64,000 nt of DNA from Umbilicaria muhlenbergii (GCA_000611775.1 KK106981.1:10443183-10507182), one strand, 5' to 3'. Numbered from the stretch's first letter, positions 1-10,909 are shown. Numbers and translations are program-made. The notes: generated by a model not told the origin, from the letters alone.

Positions 1-1
1 A

Positions 2-256
2 GACCCTCTAGCCGCCAAAAGGAGACCGCGTGCTTCCAAGCAAAGTGACCAAGGTACGCTCCCCTCACTGGCCTACAGCGCTGCTATCCGATCTGACCCT
101 TTACAGGAAAGCGGCCTCGAGGCATTGAGAGAGAACGGCCACGACGAAGCGCGCGCCTGGAAGGCATTTCACGACTTGCAAAGAGCAGTGAGGATAGAAA
201 CCCTGAACAGGCATCTCCAAACCCTCCAGCAGGCAAAGTCCTTAAGGGAAGAGTAG
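2..256 (+). CDS. C-terminal part or upstream exon of a gene entering from the left edge (unidentified)
   Basis: A reading frame is open from the first bases of the window to a TAG at 254-256. It encodes a charged, probably helical stretch rich in Arg, Glu and Gln, including the run RAWKAFHDLQRAVRIETLNR. It ends just before the first ATG of the DUF7924 gene. It could be the end of a separate gene. It could also be an upstream exon of the DUF7924 gene: a GTGAGG donor at 188 and a CAG acceptor at 315-317 would join the frames in phase, with branch-like CTGA motifs just before the acceptor. I do not recognise a family. The fragment is too short to decide between the two readings. Confidence 0.35.
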   Translation, partial: DPLAAKRRPRASKQSDQGTLPSLAYSAAIRSDPLQESGLEALRENGHDEARAWKAFHDLQRAVRIETLNRHLQTLQQAKSLREE

Positions 257-257
257 T

Positions 258-1862
258 ATGTGCCTCCATCGCTCCTCTTACCATGTTTGTATCGCTGAAC
301 TGATCGAGGAACTTCAGCCTCCACAGATCCTGCATAACCCCTCGAAGCTCCACCAGAAACGTAAACGAGAAGCTGGACATTCTTCTCCTCAAGACCAAGA
401 CCGGCCTCCTTCGAAGCAACCTCGAACCTTACCTCCAAGCTGCAAGACCGAAGAAGAACCACAGAAGAAAGCAGAGAGCGACACCAGCAAGAATAACGCT
501 GACCCGGTCGAGACTTGGATTCACACCAAAAGGTGGCCCAGCCAATACTTCGAACAAGACAGCCAAGCTGGGGAAGATTTTTTTGAACACGACAGCTGGC
601 TAGAGGAGCAAATGGAGCAGTCGTCGATCCCAGTCGTACAGTATGCGGAAATCAACGGGATGAAATACCCGCGTCCCATCAAAAAAATACCAACCTCACT
701 CCGTCGGAAACAGTCAGACTCAAGCTTGACTGGGTCTAGCGATCAGAAGCAGAGAGAAAGCAAGAGTACCCCATACCGGAACACACGTTACCCCATATTG
801 CTTGAGGCCAAAGGGAGTTACATGTCTGAATTCGATGTTGATGACATCCCAAAGAATGTCAAGGATCTCTGCCAGCAATTGCTGAAAAGCGACCAGACTG
901 TTCCTCAGGACTCTTTATTTCGCGACGATCTATTCGCGAAGGTTTGCCAGAAGGTACAAGACAGAAATGAAGCTATGATTATCCAAGACATCACTCGTTT
1001 AATTGTCCCATCAGTACAAAACCTGGCCATCCGTGGTGCCACGCATCTCAAACATTTAGTGGAAAGTGTCAACGAAGGCTGGATGGGCAGCATCCCAGTC
1101 GAGGGTCCACGGCCGCAGCCAGACTACTCTGTTGGATTCAGGCGATCCGCATTCACGGACGAGCAGCTCCATAGGCTCGATCCGCTCATTGGCACCGTCT
1201 ATGATACCTCCTTTTTCGTCGCAACCTACCGGATGTACTTCCCGTTCCTCACGTGCGAAGTGAAGTGCGGTGCTGCAGCGCTTGACATCGCCGACCGGCA
1301 GAATGCTCACAGCATGACTGTTGCCGTGAGGGGCGTCGTCGAGCTCTACAAAGCCGTAAATCGCGAGAAGGAGCTTCATCGGGAGATCCTCGCCTTCTCG
1401 ATCTCGCACGATCACCGGGCGGTGAGGATCTATGGTCATTATCCTATAATCAACGGAGATAAAACCACGTTCTATCGCCATCCAATTCGCACGTTCGACT
1501 TCACAGAGTTAGATGGCATAGAGAAGTGGACGGCCTACAAGTTCACCAAAAATGTCTACGACGTTTGGATGCCGACCCACCTCACACGCATCTGCTCAGT
1601 CATCGACCAGTTACCACCCAACCTAAATTTCGAGGTTTCTCAAGGATCTGAGTTGCAATTTACGGAAGCATCGGGGCTGTCACAAGAATTGGGCGGCCTC
1701 CTCTCGGAACAGCCTAATGTTGAATGTGCTTCACGGACAAGCCAAGACGACAGTGAGCTGGCCCCAATTATTTCGCAAACGGTCACTCCAGACACCTCGG
1801 TCTCTCAAGGAAAGGAACGAGCGGCACTCAAAAGGCCGAAGAGGAAGCATACTGCAAAATAG
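258..1862 (+). CDS. DUF7924 family protein, PD-(D/E)XK nuclease-like
   Basis: A 534-residue frame with a low-complexity basic N-terminus (about 1-160) and a well conserved C-terminal domain (about 200-450). I recognise this as the fungus-wide DUF7924 domain from runs such as VPQDSLFRDDLF, CEVKCGAAALDIADRQNAHS and EILAFSISHDHR. Asp289 (QPDYS), then Glu334-Val-Lys336 (CEVKC), then Gln348-Asn349 (DRQNA) are spaced as in PD-(D/E)XK nuclease folds. The nuclease role is inferred; no DUF7924 activity is known to me. The C-terminus is disordered and ends in a basic KRPKRKHTAK tail that could be a nuclear signal. The first about 25 residues do not look family-like, so the true start may lie upstream across an intron (see the entry at 2-256). 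Confidence 0.8.
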   Translation: MCLHRSSYHVCIAELIEELQPPQILHNPSKLHQKRKREAGHSSPQDQDRPPSKQPRTLPPSCKTEEEPQKKAESDTSKNNADPVETWIHTKRWPSQYFEQDSQAGEDFFEHDSWLEEQMEQSSIPVVQYAEINGMKYPRPIKKIPTSLRRKQSDSSLTGSSDQKQRESKSTPYRNTRYPILLEAKGSYMSEFDVDDIPKNVKDLCQQLLKSDQTVPQDSLFRDDLFAKVCQKVQDRNEAMIIQDITRLIVPSVQNLAIRGATHLKHLVESVNEGWMGSIPVEGPRPQPDYSVGFRRSAFTDEQLHRLDPLIGTVYDTSFFVATYRMYFPFLTCEVKCGAAALDIADRQNAHSMTVAVRGVVELYKAVNREKELHREILAFSISHDHRAVRIYGHYPIINGDKTTFYRHPIRTFDFTELDGIEKWTAYKFTKNVYDVWMPTHLTRICSVIDQLPPNLNFEVSQGSELQFTEASGLSQELGGLLSEQPNVECASRTSQDDSELAPIISQTVTPDTSVSQGKERAALKRPKRKHTAK

Positions 1863-2159
1863 CCACATGAAGTCTACAGAGCATCGGATAGGAAGAAGCA
1901 GCCAGGCCTTAAGGAGGAGATTACGCTGCATGCGCTACAAAACAATGGTACCTCAGGAAGCAGGCTTCCTGTGCGGGAACAAATAAAGCACTCTCTCATT
2001 TCTAGGGCGAGATATAGGTGCTGGGCGGGTTTACCAACGTAGCTTGGTGTTCAGCGCTGGGTTTGGCGTCTTTGTCGTCGGGGTCTGTTTTTGGTTCCTC
2101 CCTCGGCGAGGCCATTTTTAGCTCCGCTCTCCTTTCCTGATCCAGAGCCTCTTTTGCTG
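1863..2159. other. Intergenic, 3' flank of the DUF7924 gene
   Basis: About 300 bases with only short overlapping frames. I see no gene, RNA or repeat here. Confidence 0.5.
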
Positions 2160-2837
2160 TTAAATGCAAATGAAGGCCCGCTTTCGATCCCTTGCAAAGC
2201 GATGGCTAGGTGCACCGCGAGCATCATTCCCTGTTATCTTTGACCCACTCCTCGACGGCTTAGACGACACAGCTGCCTTGCTCTCCTTCTTGCTCGGCTG
2301 CCGGGCAGTTTTTGCCTCTTCGAGGTTTGGTTTTGTACGAGGCTCGTGAGATGGGCGAACCGGCTGCTTGCTGGCTACCTTTGGAACTGTAGTCTCTCGC
2401 GGCTGTTGTCTCGTAGATAACGGCTGTCTGCGATTTTTAGGAGGATTAGGCGGTATCAAGTCGTCCCACTTTAGAGCGGCTGTCTGCGCCTCATGGCCTA
2501 GGCGCCGCGCGGATTAATGCAAGCTCTGCTGGCAAAGGGCGTGGACCAGATTCACAGTGCTTGGCTTGGTCACCTCTGCAGTCTCTGTGCCTCGAATTCG
2601 CCGCTTTGCAGGGTGCTTTGGCGGCATGATAGCTCTGAGAAACCTGCCCGCACGCGCGAGCAGCAACGGAGGGGGCCTTTCGAGATACCTTCCTTCTTCA
2701 TAAGTTGGGTATTGCGCAGTGGGAGGCGATCGTCGAGGAGGAAAGACTGCTGCCAATATGCCGAGTTCGACAAGAAGCGCGTTCTCCCGCTCCTTCCAAG
2801 GCAGATCGTTAGTTTCTGGGGAAGTTTTTGTGTACAT
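2160..2837 (-). pseudogene. Possible degraded basic low-complexity protein gene
   Basis: On the minus strand one reading frame runs from about 2837 to 2160 with a single in-frame stop at 2514-2516. Both halves have the same composition: Pro, Lys, Arg and Ser rich, disordered, with repeated KPSRSG- and PSKKES-like runs. An ATG at 2625-2627 begins MPPKHPAKRR. Compositional continuity across the stop suggests one former coding sequence with a nonsense change. No domain is recognisable, and low-complexity frames can arise by chance in GC-rich DNA. Confidence 0.3.
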
Positions 2838-2909
2838 TCAGTGATATCATGGTGTCCTGCGTTCTTGCAGACTTTGCCGTATTGATTGCTACCGGTACTG
2901 CCTCAAAAG

Positions 2910-3412
2910 CTACCCCGACTCCGCTCCAGTGGAATGGTCGCTCATATTTCTCGAGAACAAATGTTGTTTCTCCGACAAGACTTTCCAACAGTACGGACCC
3001 TCTGCACGAGGCATAAGACGAACTTGCACAATCCCGCCACTCGTACCCTCAATCTCTACACTTCCCGTCAAAATGTGTCTTGCCACAGTTGCGAATTGCG
3101 AAGTGTCAACGCTCATCCTGTCGTGGAATCGACATCTGCTCAGACACCCAAAGGAGGGGCATGATTCACACTACGCCCTCAGCATACGACACAGCCGTAA
3201 CAACCGATTTTGGCCTCCCAATCGATGCTTTCGCTTGTGACGTTGATACCTTCTTCATCAGGATCTACACGGTGATGAGCCAAAAACGAATCCAAACTCA
3301 GAACTGCAGCCTGTGCGACGGTCCGACCGCCCGAGAAGAATATCCGAGCCGTCACAGCCGCTGTTGTAGCACTACACAGACATGCAAGAATTGCTGCATA
3401 GCCATGAGCCAT
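2910..3412 (-). pseudogene. Possible small secreted cysteine-rich protein, frame-broken
   Basis: The minus-strand frame starting at 3412 begins MAHGYAAILACLCSATTAAV, a good signal-peptide shape with likely cleavage after VTA. About 55 residues later comes the cysteine cluster IGCYGCVVC, then a stop at 3179. In another frame just downstream lies a second cysteine cluster (CESCPSFGCLSRC), followed by about 68 residues to a TAG at 2910. A GTATGC donor lies at the end of the first frame, but no acceptor I tried gives a good join. Either there is an intron I cannot place or a frameshift. Secretion and the small size would fit an effector-like protein, which is inference only. Confidence 0.35.
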
Positions 3413-3830
3413 GGCCCACTACGACTTTGTGAGGCTGCCAACATGATAAAGCTCATGACGGTAAAGTCAAGGTGCCAGTCTGCTCTGAATATCTGCCAGG
3501 AAAAAGTGGGAAATGGGCATTGGTCTACGAGGTAATGGACGAAGATAAGAAGTTGGCAGGGTTCTGCTGGGGATGTCGCCATGGATGACATTTGCCCTTT
3601 GGAAAGCCATCGTCAATTAGGGACACTTCGTTGCAATCAGATGATGGGCCAATGTTTACCCATAGGTCGGCAGGCTACGGAACCTCATGTATTTAGTCAT
3701 TCATTAGTTCACAGTAGCACTCAGTAAGCAGTGCTTCCACGAATTTCATATGTATACCTGTATGCTGCGCGGGAAAGATAGTATCGTATTCGAAATCGTT
3801 TTCGTGAATGCGTCCAAAACGGTCAGTGTC
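3413..3830. other. Intergenic
   Basis: About 420 bases between the possible secreted-protein remnant and the 3' end of the FluG/DUF3435 gene. Nothing supportable beyond short chance frames. Confidence 0.5.
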
Positions 3831-6800
3831 TTAAGACACCGAGACACTTCCGCTTTCATACTCCTCAATGAGACCCTCATGTATATTCACCGCATCCTCA
3901 CAGCTGTTTTTCCTCTTCTGTGTATCCTTTCCATTTGACCAGATACTGGACGACCTTGCGCCTTCTGAACCGGCGTACCCGCTTTTCGAGCAATCGCTCG
4001 ACGAGAAACTGATCATCCTCCAGTTCTATGTCGGCTGGTTCGTCGCAAAAGGGCTGTACGGGAGCTATCGACGGGTGCTCTAGGTCCTGCTGCCTCTTGT
4101 CTGGTTGCCCAATGCTGCCGTCTCTGCATTCGCTTGATGGAACTAAGCTGTCAGGGGGATGGGTCGTTTCCGGATCAAGTTTGGTGAGATCCACTATCTC
4201 AGTTGCACCACAGATGCTGGGTCCGACGGATGGGAGCGTCGCTCCAGCAAGAAGGCTCGGATCGATCTTGCAGGGTTCATCGCTGCAGGCGGATGAAGGC
4301 GGAGTGTCGAAATCCTTTTGGGTTAGATCCGCATTCCAGTCTCTCGTTGGGGTTGAACGCTTCGAGGTGATCGAAGAAGAAGTCGACTCCCTGGATGTCT
4401 CCCGGATCCGCAGTTTGGCCGCCTCGTCCACGAATTTATATTCTTGTTTGACGCATGCTTCATGGCGATTGGCGTCACCTGGGCTCTTGATTTTGCGGGG
4501 TCTCGTATCCACTTCGCTGTCTGGGCTGGATCTTTTGCACCCTTTTCTGGCTCGACGCAATGCACGTCCTGGAGGTGAAACTTCAGCTCCTGCACCGACT
4601 CGAATGCGTCGGCGCACCACCCCTGCGGATGTGGACACACTGGTGCTTTGCTATGTCCCAAATTCTCCCCGTGTTGGTTGATATGGTCTTGCCACTCGGA
4701 TCGGTCAGGGAATTGACGCATTTGGGCGGCAGCTGGAAGCGTCACATCTCCTAGGCACCAGATACAGTATCCAGGGCGGGCAATGCATCCACCATAGGTA
4801 AAAGGATTACACTGAACAGGAACCAAATCAGGCTTGTCCAGATGTCCTCGACAGTGGCCCTCCCATTCCTCCTGGCTCGTGATCCATTCACTGCAGGAAA
4901 AACAGAGCTCCGCGAAGCCATGGCAGGCGCGGAGGTGCTTCTTGTAACAGCCATATATGTGCTTCCACCTCTGCGCGGCCGGTTTCCTGTTTAGTTTATG
5001 AATTAGCTTTTGCCTTGTCCGCACTATACCTCACATAAAGGTCCGTGAGGGCAAGGAACCTGTCTATCTTCCGGTTCCGCTCTGCCGCACAGTAGCACTT
5101 TTCTGGCTCCAAACCCGGGCGGAACGCCACTTCGGTCTCTTGTCGATAGAGCTCAATCATGTCATTAAGGACCGCGCGGCCTCTATCACTGCGGATAGAA
5201 ACAGCGCCAAACAGGTCAGATGCAAGGCGGCGACGGACCGGCATTAGACCACAGACACGGGGAATCGAGTGCGGTGGTGGCCTTTAAGGTCGCTTTTGTC
5301 TGCCTTAGAGGAAGGTTTTCTGGGCTGAAGTTTTTGGAACTTTCGGAGCTCCTCAGATACAAGCTTTCTCTTCTGCGCACGTAGCTCCTTCCGTCGATCT
5401 CTAGCGATCGAGTTGTCGGTAGGCTCCAGAGAGAGGGCTTCCAATTCCTCTTTGATGGCTATGAACTCGGGGCTGTTCTCGAGCTCGTTCTGCTTTTCCG
5501 CCGGTAACGCCTGCCACAGTTCAGGGTTGCGAGAAAGGGTCATGGCGCGGAATCGATCGTTGACAATGCTTCGTAGCGTATCGCCGAAGTAGCTTCCTTG
5601 GCCGTCTGTTCCAGGGTTTCGGGGGGCGTAAAAACTATCATATGTATTCTCGTCCCTGTGTCCGCCATGCTTCTTCCTTTGAGCTGATGAATAGAGCTTG
5701 TCTGCGCGCATGTCAGTCGAACAGAATCCTCACGAGAAGTAGTAAAGAGGGGACACTACCAATGAGATGCAGTCCCTCAGCTCTGAAATCATGAATTGTT
5801 GGGGGCCGACTGTATCCGGCACGCAAGCCCAAATCCCTGAGACGCCTACTGAATACTTGGGCGGATTCTATCTCGCCGTTATCCCTCTGATAGAGGGGCC
5901 AGTCAAGCACACGTGGATCCCATTGGAGATGGAACGTCTCCTCATCCTCTGGCGGCTCAATGTCGAGAAGCTCCTCCATCGTCTGGTAGTCTCTAAACGC
6001 ATTCTTTGCGATAAAAATAGCGAGGTGTGTGAGTATGGGATTACAAAAGAGTGGCCGAGGCGCTAGACCTTCGTGCAACGAGTGCTCAGGTCTGTTGCAT
6101 TGTTAGCCGTGTTCGAGTATCTTCAGAATACTTGGAGTGGACAATCACCTTTTGTCAGGTGTGAACGTCATGCCTTTCGCGTCCTTTACCACTTGCATAG
6201 CAAACTCTGCCTTTCCGTGCTCATTACGGAAGACGGTGAAGGTAACGTCCTATTCGATTCAGTTTAGCTGACAGCGTTCACCACCGAGGATCCCAACGGA
6301 ATTGAGCACTTGATAGTGTAGGCCTCTACCAGAGCCTGCACGGCATGTCGATTCTAGGAATTCACCCACTCTAGCTGATCTGAATACGTTGAGCTGAATC
6401 TCTGCCCATATGTCCACTCTGATTCCGGGCTTCTCATACATGTGCCAGTCATTTTGCCACAGCTGTGTTCCAAGATAAAGAAAGTGAATCATGGTGCCGT
6501 AGCACCTCTCGCGCTTTCTGCGTGCCAGCCTGAGCTCTTCTTGTAAGGGATACTTGATGAACTATACGAATATTAGAGAGATTGATCCCAATGAGTCCGC
6601 AGCCATTTTGGCTCTCAGAGACTTACGTTCGAGGTGGACAGCGTTACCCTGTCGTCGATTTTCTCATGGCCGGCCCACTGCCAGCCAGTAGTGAAATTTT
6701 TGTAGGTCTGGACGACGGAACTCAAACATGTGTTCGGATCATCGTACTTCCCCTCAATTCCATAGGCAATAATCCTCGCAAAATCTTTCGATGCCTCGAT

Positions 6801-7064
6801 ACTGGTCGGAGTAGAAAGCAAGATGTCGAATCTCATACCTACTCGCCGTAGAAGAACGGCGGCGTCAGAAAGGGATTCCTTTCCAGATCCTGGTTGGTTC
6901 ACTTACTGCTGCCAAAGCGCCAGAGCGCGGGTGTAGTTCCTCTTGGTAGACGGCTGAAGTTCCTTTTTCACTTCTTCCCCGTTGATGATGAGCTCTTTGT
7001 TCTGTCCAGACCATTTCAACCGGGCCCGCTCGAAAAGGTTGTGAGCTGAGCTCTGGGTCGGCAT
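3831..7064 (-). pseudogene. Broken DUF3435/FluG-domain protein: tyrosine-recombinase-like core, C2H2 fingers, C-terminal chromodomain
   Basis: I read seven minus-strand exons: 7064-6907, 6838-6627, 6561-6310, 6249-6149, 6091-5760, 5701-5060 and 4986-3831, with introns of 57-73 nt. The N-terminus has a core-binding-like segment (STKRNYTRALALW). The middle carries the tyrosine-recombinase set: Arg in RSARVGEF, HxxR as HDFR in TIHDFRAEGL, then GGH and the Tyr-bearing TYDSFY. After that come Cys/His finger segments (CFSCSEWITSQEEWEGHCRGH; ADAFESVQELKFHLQDVH) and a chromodomain (QYLVKWKGYTEEE) at about 3835-3960. Three reading-frame shifts fall in or beside short runs: 3907-3911 (inside the chromodomain), about 4537-4546 (after HCVEPEKG) and 5259-5262. 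The exon 1/2 phase also does not fit. It is therefore a recent pseudogene, unless assembly errors explain the shifts. DUF3435 includes the captain recombinases of Starship elements, but this finger-bearing branch is not itself evidence of a Starship. Family call is firm; function is inferred. Confidence 0.85.
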
Positions 7065-7788
7065 TAGGAGAGAAGAAAGTAGCAGAACCGAAGGAGATAA
7101 GTATGCACGCGTGGGAGGAAGAGGGGAAGGGGAAGGGGCTTTCAGCAATCGACAAAACTCTTGAAATTGAGGTTGATGCCAGGTATTTAGGATAGAAGAA
7201 CAGCAACGGCGGAGAGCGAAAGACATCATATAGGGTGACCTGGCGGCGCATCATCTCTCGAGAAAATGCGACCTCATTTCCAACATAGTCCGAGGGTGGC
7301 GGTGCGGTCTCGCCTTTGTGTGTACGTGTGTGGTTTCGGAGGGTTCCCATTTCGGCGCCCCTGAGTCCCGAAACTGGGCACCTGCGCATCACCGGCTAGA
7401 GTTGACCCAAGGGACATAACAGGACAACTGATCGGAGACTACATGATTGGGTTATCGGTGGACGAGAAGGAAGGCGCCTGAGCAGAGGGTGAACAGCCTG
7501 GGTGGTGGGTGAGCGGAGGCTGATTCGAGCCTGAACAATGGCGGCGATGCTGACTAACCCGTTCCGGACGGTAGCGAAAAAATCTTATGTAGAAATACCC
7601 CTATATTTTTCAGTTTGAGACTGCTATTGTTTTGAAGGTGCGCCTGGGCAGACATCCGTACACGGATCCACTGGAAATCATAGTAGTGGTTGTTGCATAG
7701 AGATCCACCATGTATAAAGTCCCCGACGGATAATTAAGTTTGTACATTTCATGATCAGACAGATACGCTTGAGTGTTAGATATGCGTC

Positions 7789-7835
7789 TAGGGCTCAAGG
7801 GCTCTAGGGCTCAAGGGCTCAAGTGTAGGGCTAGG
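7789..7835. repeat. Short imperfect tandem repeat, GGGCTCAAG unit
   Basis: About four to five copies of a 9-10 base unit (GGGCTCAAG with a GGGCTCTAG variant) in tandem. Too short to assign a role. Confidence 0.7.
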
Positions 7836-7940
7836 ACAGCTTAGTAAGCTGGTGGCTGGCGAGGCCACATAGCATGCAGAGTTTGCATCACTTACTTACG
7901 TACGAGTTGCACGACGTCTACCATATGCTTAGATACCTTT

Positions 7941-7958
7941 TATCTATCTATCTATCTA
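7941..7958. repeat. TATC microsatellite
   Basis: Four and a half copies of TATC in tandem. Confidence 0.85.
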
Positions 7959-8542
7959 GCATATCTATTATTGAGGTCTTTCGAATATGTCATATAACCA
8001 CCCTTTTCCGCTTCTTGGAATAAATGCACATAAGAGTTGGAGGCTGATCATGAAGAATATGTTGCTTTTGACAACTGATTCGAAAATCAATATGTTATAT
8101 TAAGAATTGCTGAAAAGCAACATCACAAAATGCACTAACTGCAAAAGAACCGATGATTGTACATTACTCATGGACGTTTACCGCGAAGTAGAACAGCTAT
8201 GCTACTTTGAGCTCGTATCCACCGTGGTTTTTCCATGTTAGGTTTATTCGGATTTCGTGGATTGCTCCCTTCTAGCCAGGTCACCAATAACTCTTCTACC
8301 TCTTCGGCTCTCTGTAAACCGTCCCGACGAAACCTCTAAGGTTTCAGGGACTATTCTGTTCATCAAAGGTTCTCTTAATGCAATGCGTTTCTGTCAGTCT
8401 TGGTGCTGATAAATCACACCTTCTGCGACGCAACTCTATCAGCACAATTTTAAATCACCATGTAGATAAACACTCAAAACTTCGTCGTAACGGAGAGGGT
8501 AGGCCACCTTGATCTCTATGACTTTGGTATGGGATCGATCGG

Positions 8543-10305
8543 TTAACGCAAATTCTGATGCGGACTGAATGTTCTCTTCCACAGATCTTCCAATTTCGTC
8601 CAATAGTAGGCCAGAAGTATAGCAAGTCCAGATACAGGCAAGGCTATCACGAAATAGATCCAATAGACCATGTTGTTGCCAGATGGGAAGTTGTTGTTCA
8701 TGCTCAGAAAGCTAGTTACAAACGTCAAGGGGACGAACAGAAAGGCTAGATAGGTTATCCGAGTAACATCCCGCGTCTGTGTTATGGCCTTTTTGCTTTC
8801 TTCTATCGAGATGACAGCTGTGAGCACAGAGATGATTTTATCGGCTCGATGCTGCACTTCTTCATGTCGTCCAAGTAGGTGACGGACGTTCTCCGTGGTC
8901 TTTACCCAATGAGCCCTGGTGCTATTTTCCGAGAGAAAGCGGTCCTCAAGGAGGTCCAGCATTGATCGGATAAAGTTGTTGTAAAGAGGGATCCGACGCC
9001 GCCACGGGTGAAATTTCTGCAATGTTCCGTCTAGGCCTTCCAGGGTCCGAAAGGGCTTAGACTCGATTTCCCACTCAATCTGTGAAAGGCGCGTTATGAT
9101 GTAGTCGAAAAGCAGCAGCCATTGCAATGCCATGAAGTCATAGACCGCAGACGTCATATATTCAGGATCTCTTTTCAAGATCTGCAACTGCTCTGAGTGC
9201 ATGGATACCACCCAGTGGATGAAATCATCAATTGTCGAGTTCCAGGAAGGCTTGTCAGCCAGATCCGTACACTGTCTTATGCCTGGAGGGACACGGAGAT
9301 TGCCATAGCCGCCCCAAAGCGGAAAGCCCTCAGTGATAGTAGGATCAAGAAGGAGTACCCCTTTGATAGTCAGCCTAATTCGAGGCACAGAGCACTGATT
9401 GCCTTACCAAGCCAGCCCTGATCTTCGGACTCATTCGGTCTGACCCAAACCGATGTAGAGCACCTGACTAAGCCAACATGACTTCCTTCAGCATCAGCCC
9501 AGGCCTTATTTGAGGTATCAAAGTCGATTCGTCTCAACACGTTAAACGATCCAGCTTGCCGCTTGGCCCTCTCGATTGATTCGTCATCTTGAAAGTAACG
9601 AGGTTGAACGTAACGGAAACGTAAAAATGACTGGCTTTTCAGATGAGAGTCTAGTGCTGGTGTCTCAACCCAAGGATCTCTGGTGTTGTACCAAGTGTAG
9701 TCCCCTAATTGGCCCCGGAAGAATTGGGGGTTCATATTGTACCGCGATCCGAGCAGCTCTATGACTACGCTTGAAAGGTCTTCAACCACAATCAGCCGTG
9801 CTGAATTCCTCTTGTCTGGCCATATGCCCGAGTCTAAGAACCTTGACAGCACTTGTGGTGACTTGAATTTCTGACATTTAATATCGTGATCAATATCGAA
9901 GTCCAACACAGCGACATGAAGGCGCTTGAGTCTCTCTGCCTTATCGTCAGGCATCAGAACCCTACTCTTGATCGGTACAGTTGAGCAATCAATGAAATCC
10001 GCCAAGTAGCGGAGCTGCGGCCAGCCATGAGCTGCTAGACGTCTTACATATCGTAAATACAGCCTGCCTGCAGAGTTAGTGTAGCCCATGTTGGCTATGA
10101 TGGAGACCTCATACCCATCTTCTTGGCGACTTGTCTCATATTTGCCACTATTCAACTCACACATGCGGTCATACACGGTACCGATATAATATCCATACGG
10201 GTTTTCGACTTGAGGTTTATGCGGGCTCTGATAGGATGCGAAGTTGGAAGTTGATGAAACATGTGGAAGAGGCAGCCCTTGGTGTTGTTGGGTGTGAGTC
10301 ATCAT
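8543..10305 (-). CDS. CorA-like Mg2+ transporter-family protein
   Basis: Two exons, 10305-9408 and 9360-8543, joined over a 47-nt intron with a GTAAGG donor, give about 571 residues. The ATG at 10305 is the first in frame. The long N-terminal part is soluble. The C-terminus has the CorA layout of two membrane helices close to the end (about ITYLAFLFVPLTFVTSFL and WIYFVIALPVSGLAILLAYY). They are separated by a loop that begins SMNNNF, at about residue 519, where classical CorA has the GMN signature. The domain fits the fungal CorA-like/ZntB-like branch that sits on a large variable N-terminus. Transport of Mg2+ or another divalent ion is inferred; the missing Gly of GMN makes classical Mg2+ selectivity uncertain. 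The C-terminal tail after helix 2 is short and basic, which is usual for the family. Confidence 0.8.
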
Positions 10306-10909
10306 CACGCAATAAACCCAACAGACGGCTGATTATGAGTGGCAAGGCTGCGGATATACTTTGCCTCCACAGTGAAGTGCTATGCTAACCTGGATTCTCG
10401 AAGTTCTCTAAGGCTTGAGTACTTTGCCGTCCAGTAGTGACGAGTTTCCATGTAAGTGGTCGGTCATGGTAATGTTCGCGTGGTGCGCTCAAGTAAAGGC
10501 TGGGGAGCTGAACTCGAATATGATGCAGGAGACAGGGACCGCCTGCTTGGTCAAGGAGTACTCGGCCATTCGCCTTGGCACGGACAAACGTTCTCCCACA
10601 TCCTCCGCTCAACAGGGGTGCTAGAGCATGTTGGCAGAACCAGACTCCTCCCCTTCGTGTTCACTCTACATGGATTACCTTGCAGCAAAGCAAGCATCTG
10701 CTATTAAGAAGACGACTGCTTATGCTACCGACTCGTTGCGCTTATCCGCTGCGCGCGGGATTCCAACTCTGACAATTCGCGCGCCTTGCCACATTCAAGG
10801 TTTTGGCTCCAATCCCTATCTACCGCATCTTCCTTTCTTTAATCAAACAGCTCAATTGATCTACCCTTGATACACCTGTTTGTAACTACCCCGGCCAATT
10901 ACGTTCCTC
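10306..10909. other. Divergent intergenic region between the CorA-like gene and the NLR gene
   Basis: About 600 bases holding the 5' regions of both divergently transcribed genes. Several overlapping short frames exist on both strands; none looks coding. The stretch just before 10910 is pyrimidine-rich, as is common upstream of fungal starts. Confidence 0.5.

Larger units (their letters stand above)
7065..8542. other. Intergenic between the FluG/DUF3435 gene and the CorA-like gene
   Basis: About 1.5 kb. The part next to 7064 is the presumed promoter of the FluG/DUF3435 gene. It also holds two simple repeats (listed separately). I see no coding sequence or RNA gene. Confidence 0.5.

Noticed and set aside
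3831-7064. A Starship element headed by the DUF3435 gene
   Set aside because: The gene belongs to the finger-bearing FluG branch rather than a recognisable captain. I see no element ends or target duplication around it, and the neighbouring genes do not form a clear cargo.
6865-7392. Minus-strand frame with a zinc-finger-like LRNHTRTHKGE run upstream of the FluG/DUF3435 start
   Set aside because: There is no matching CxxC pair, and the frame overlaps exon 1 and intron 1 of the real gene; most likely chance.
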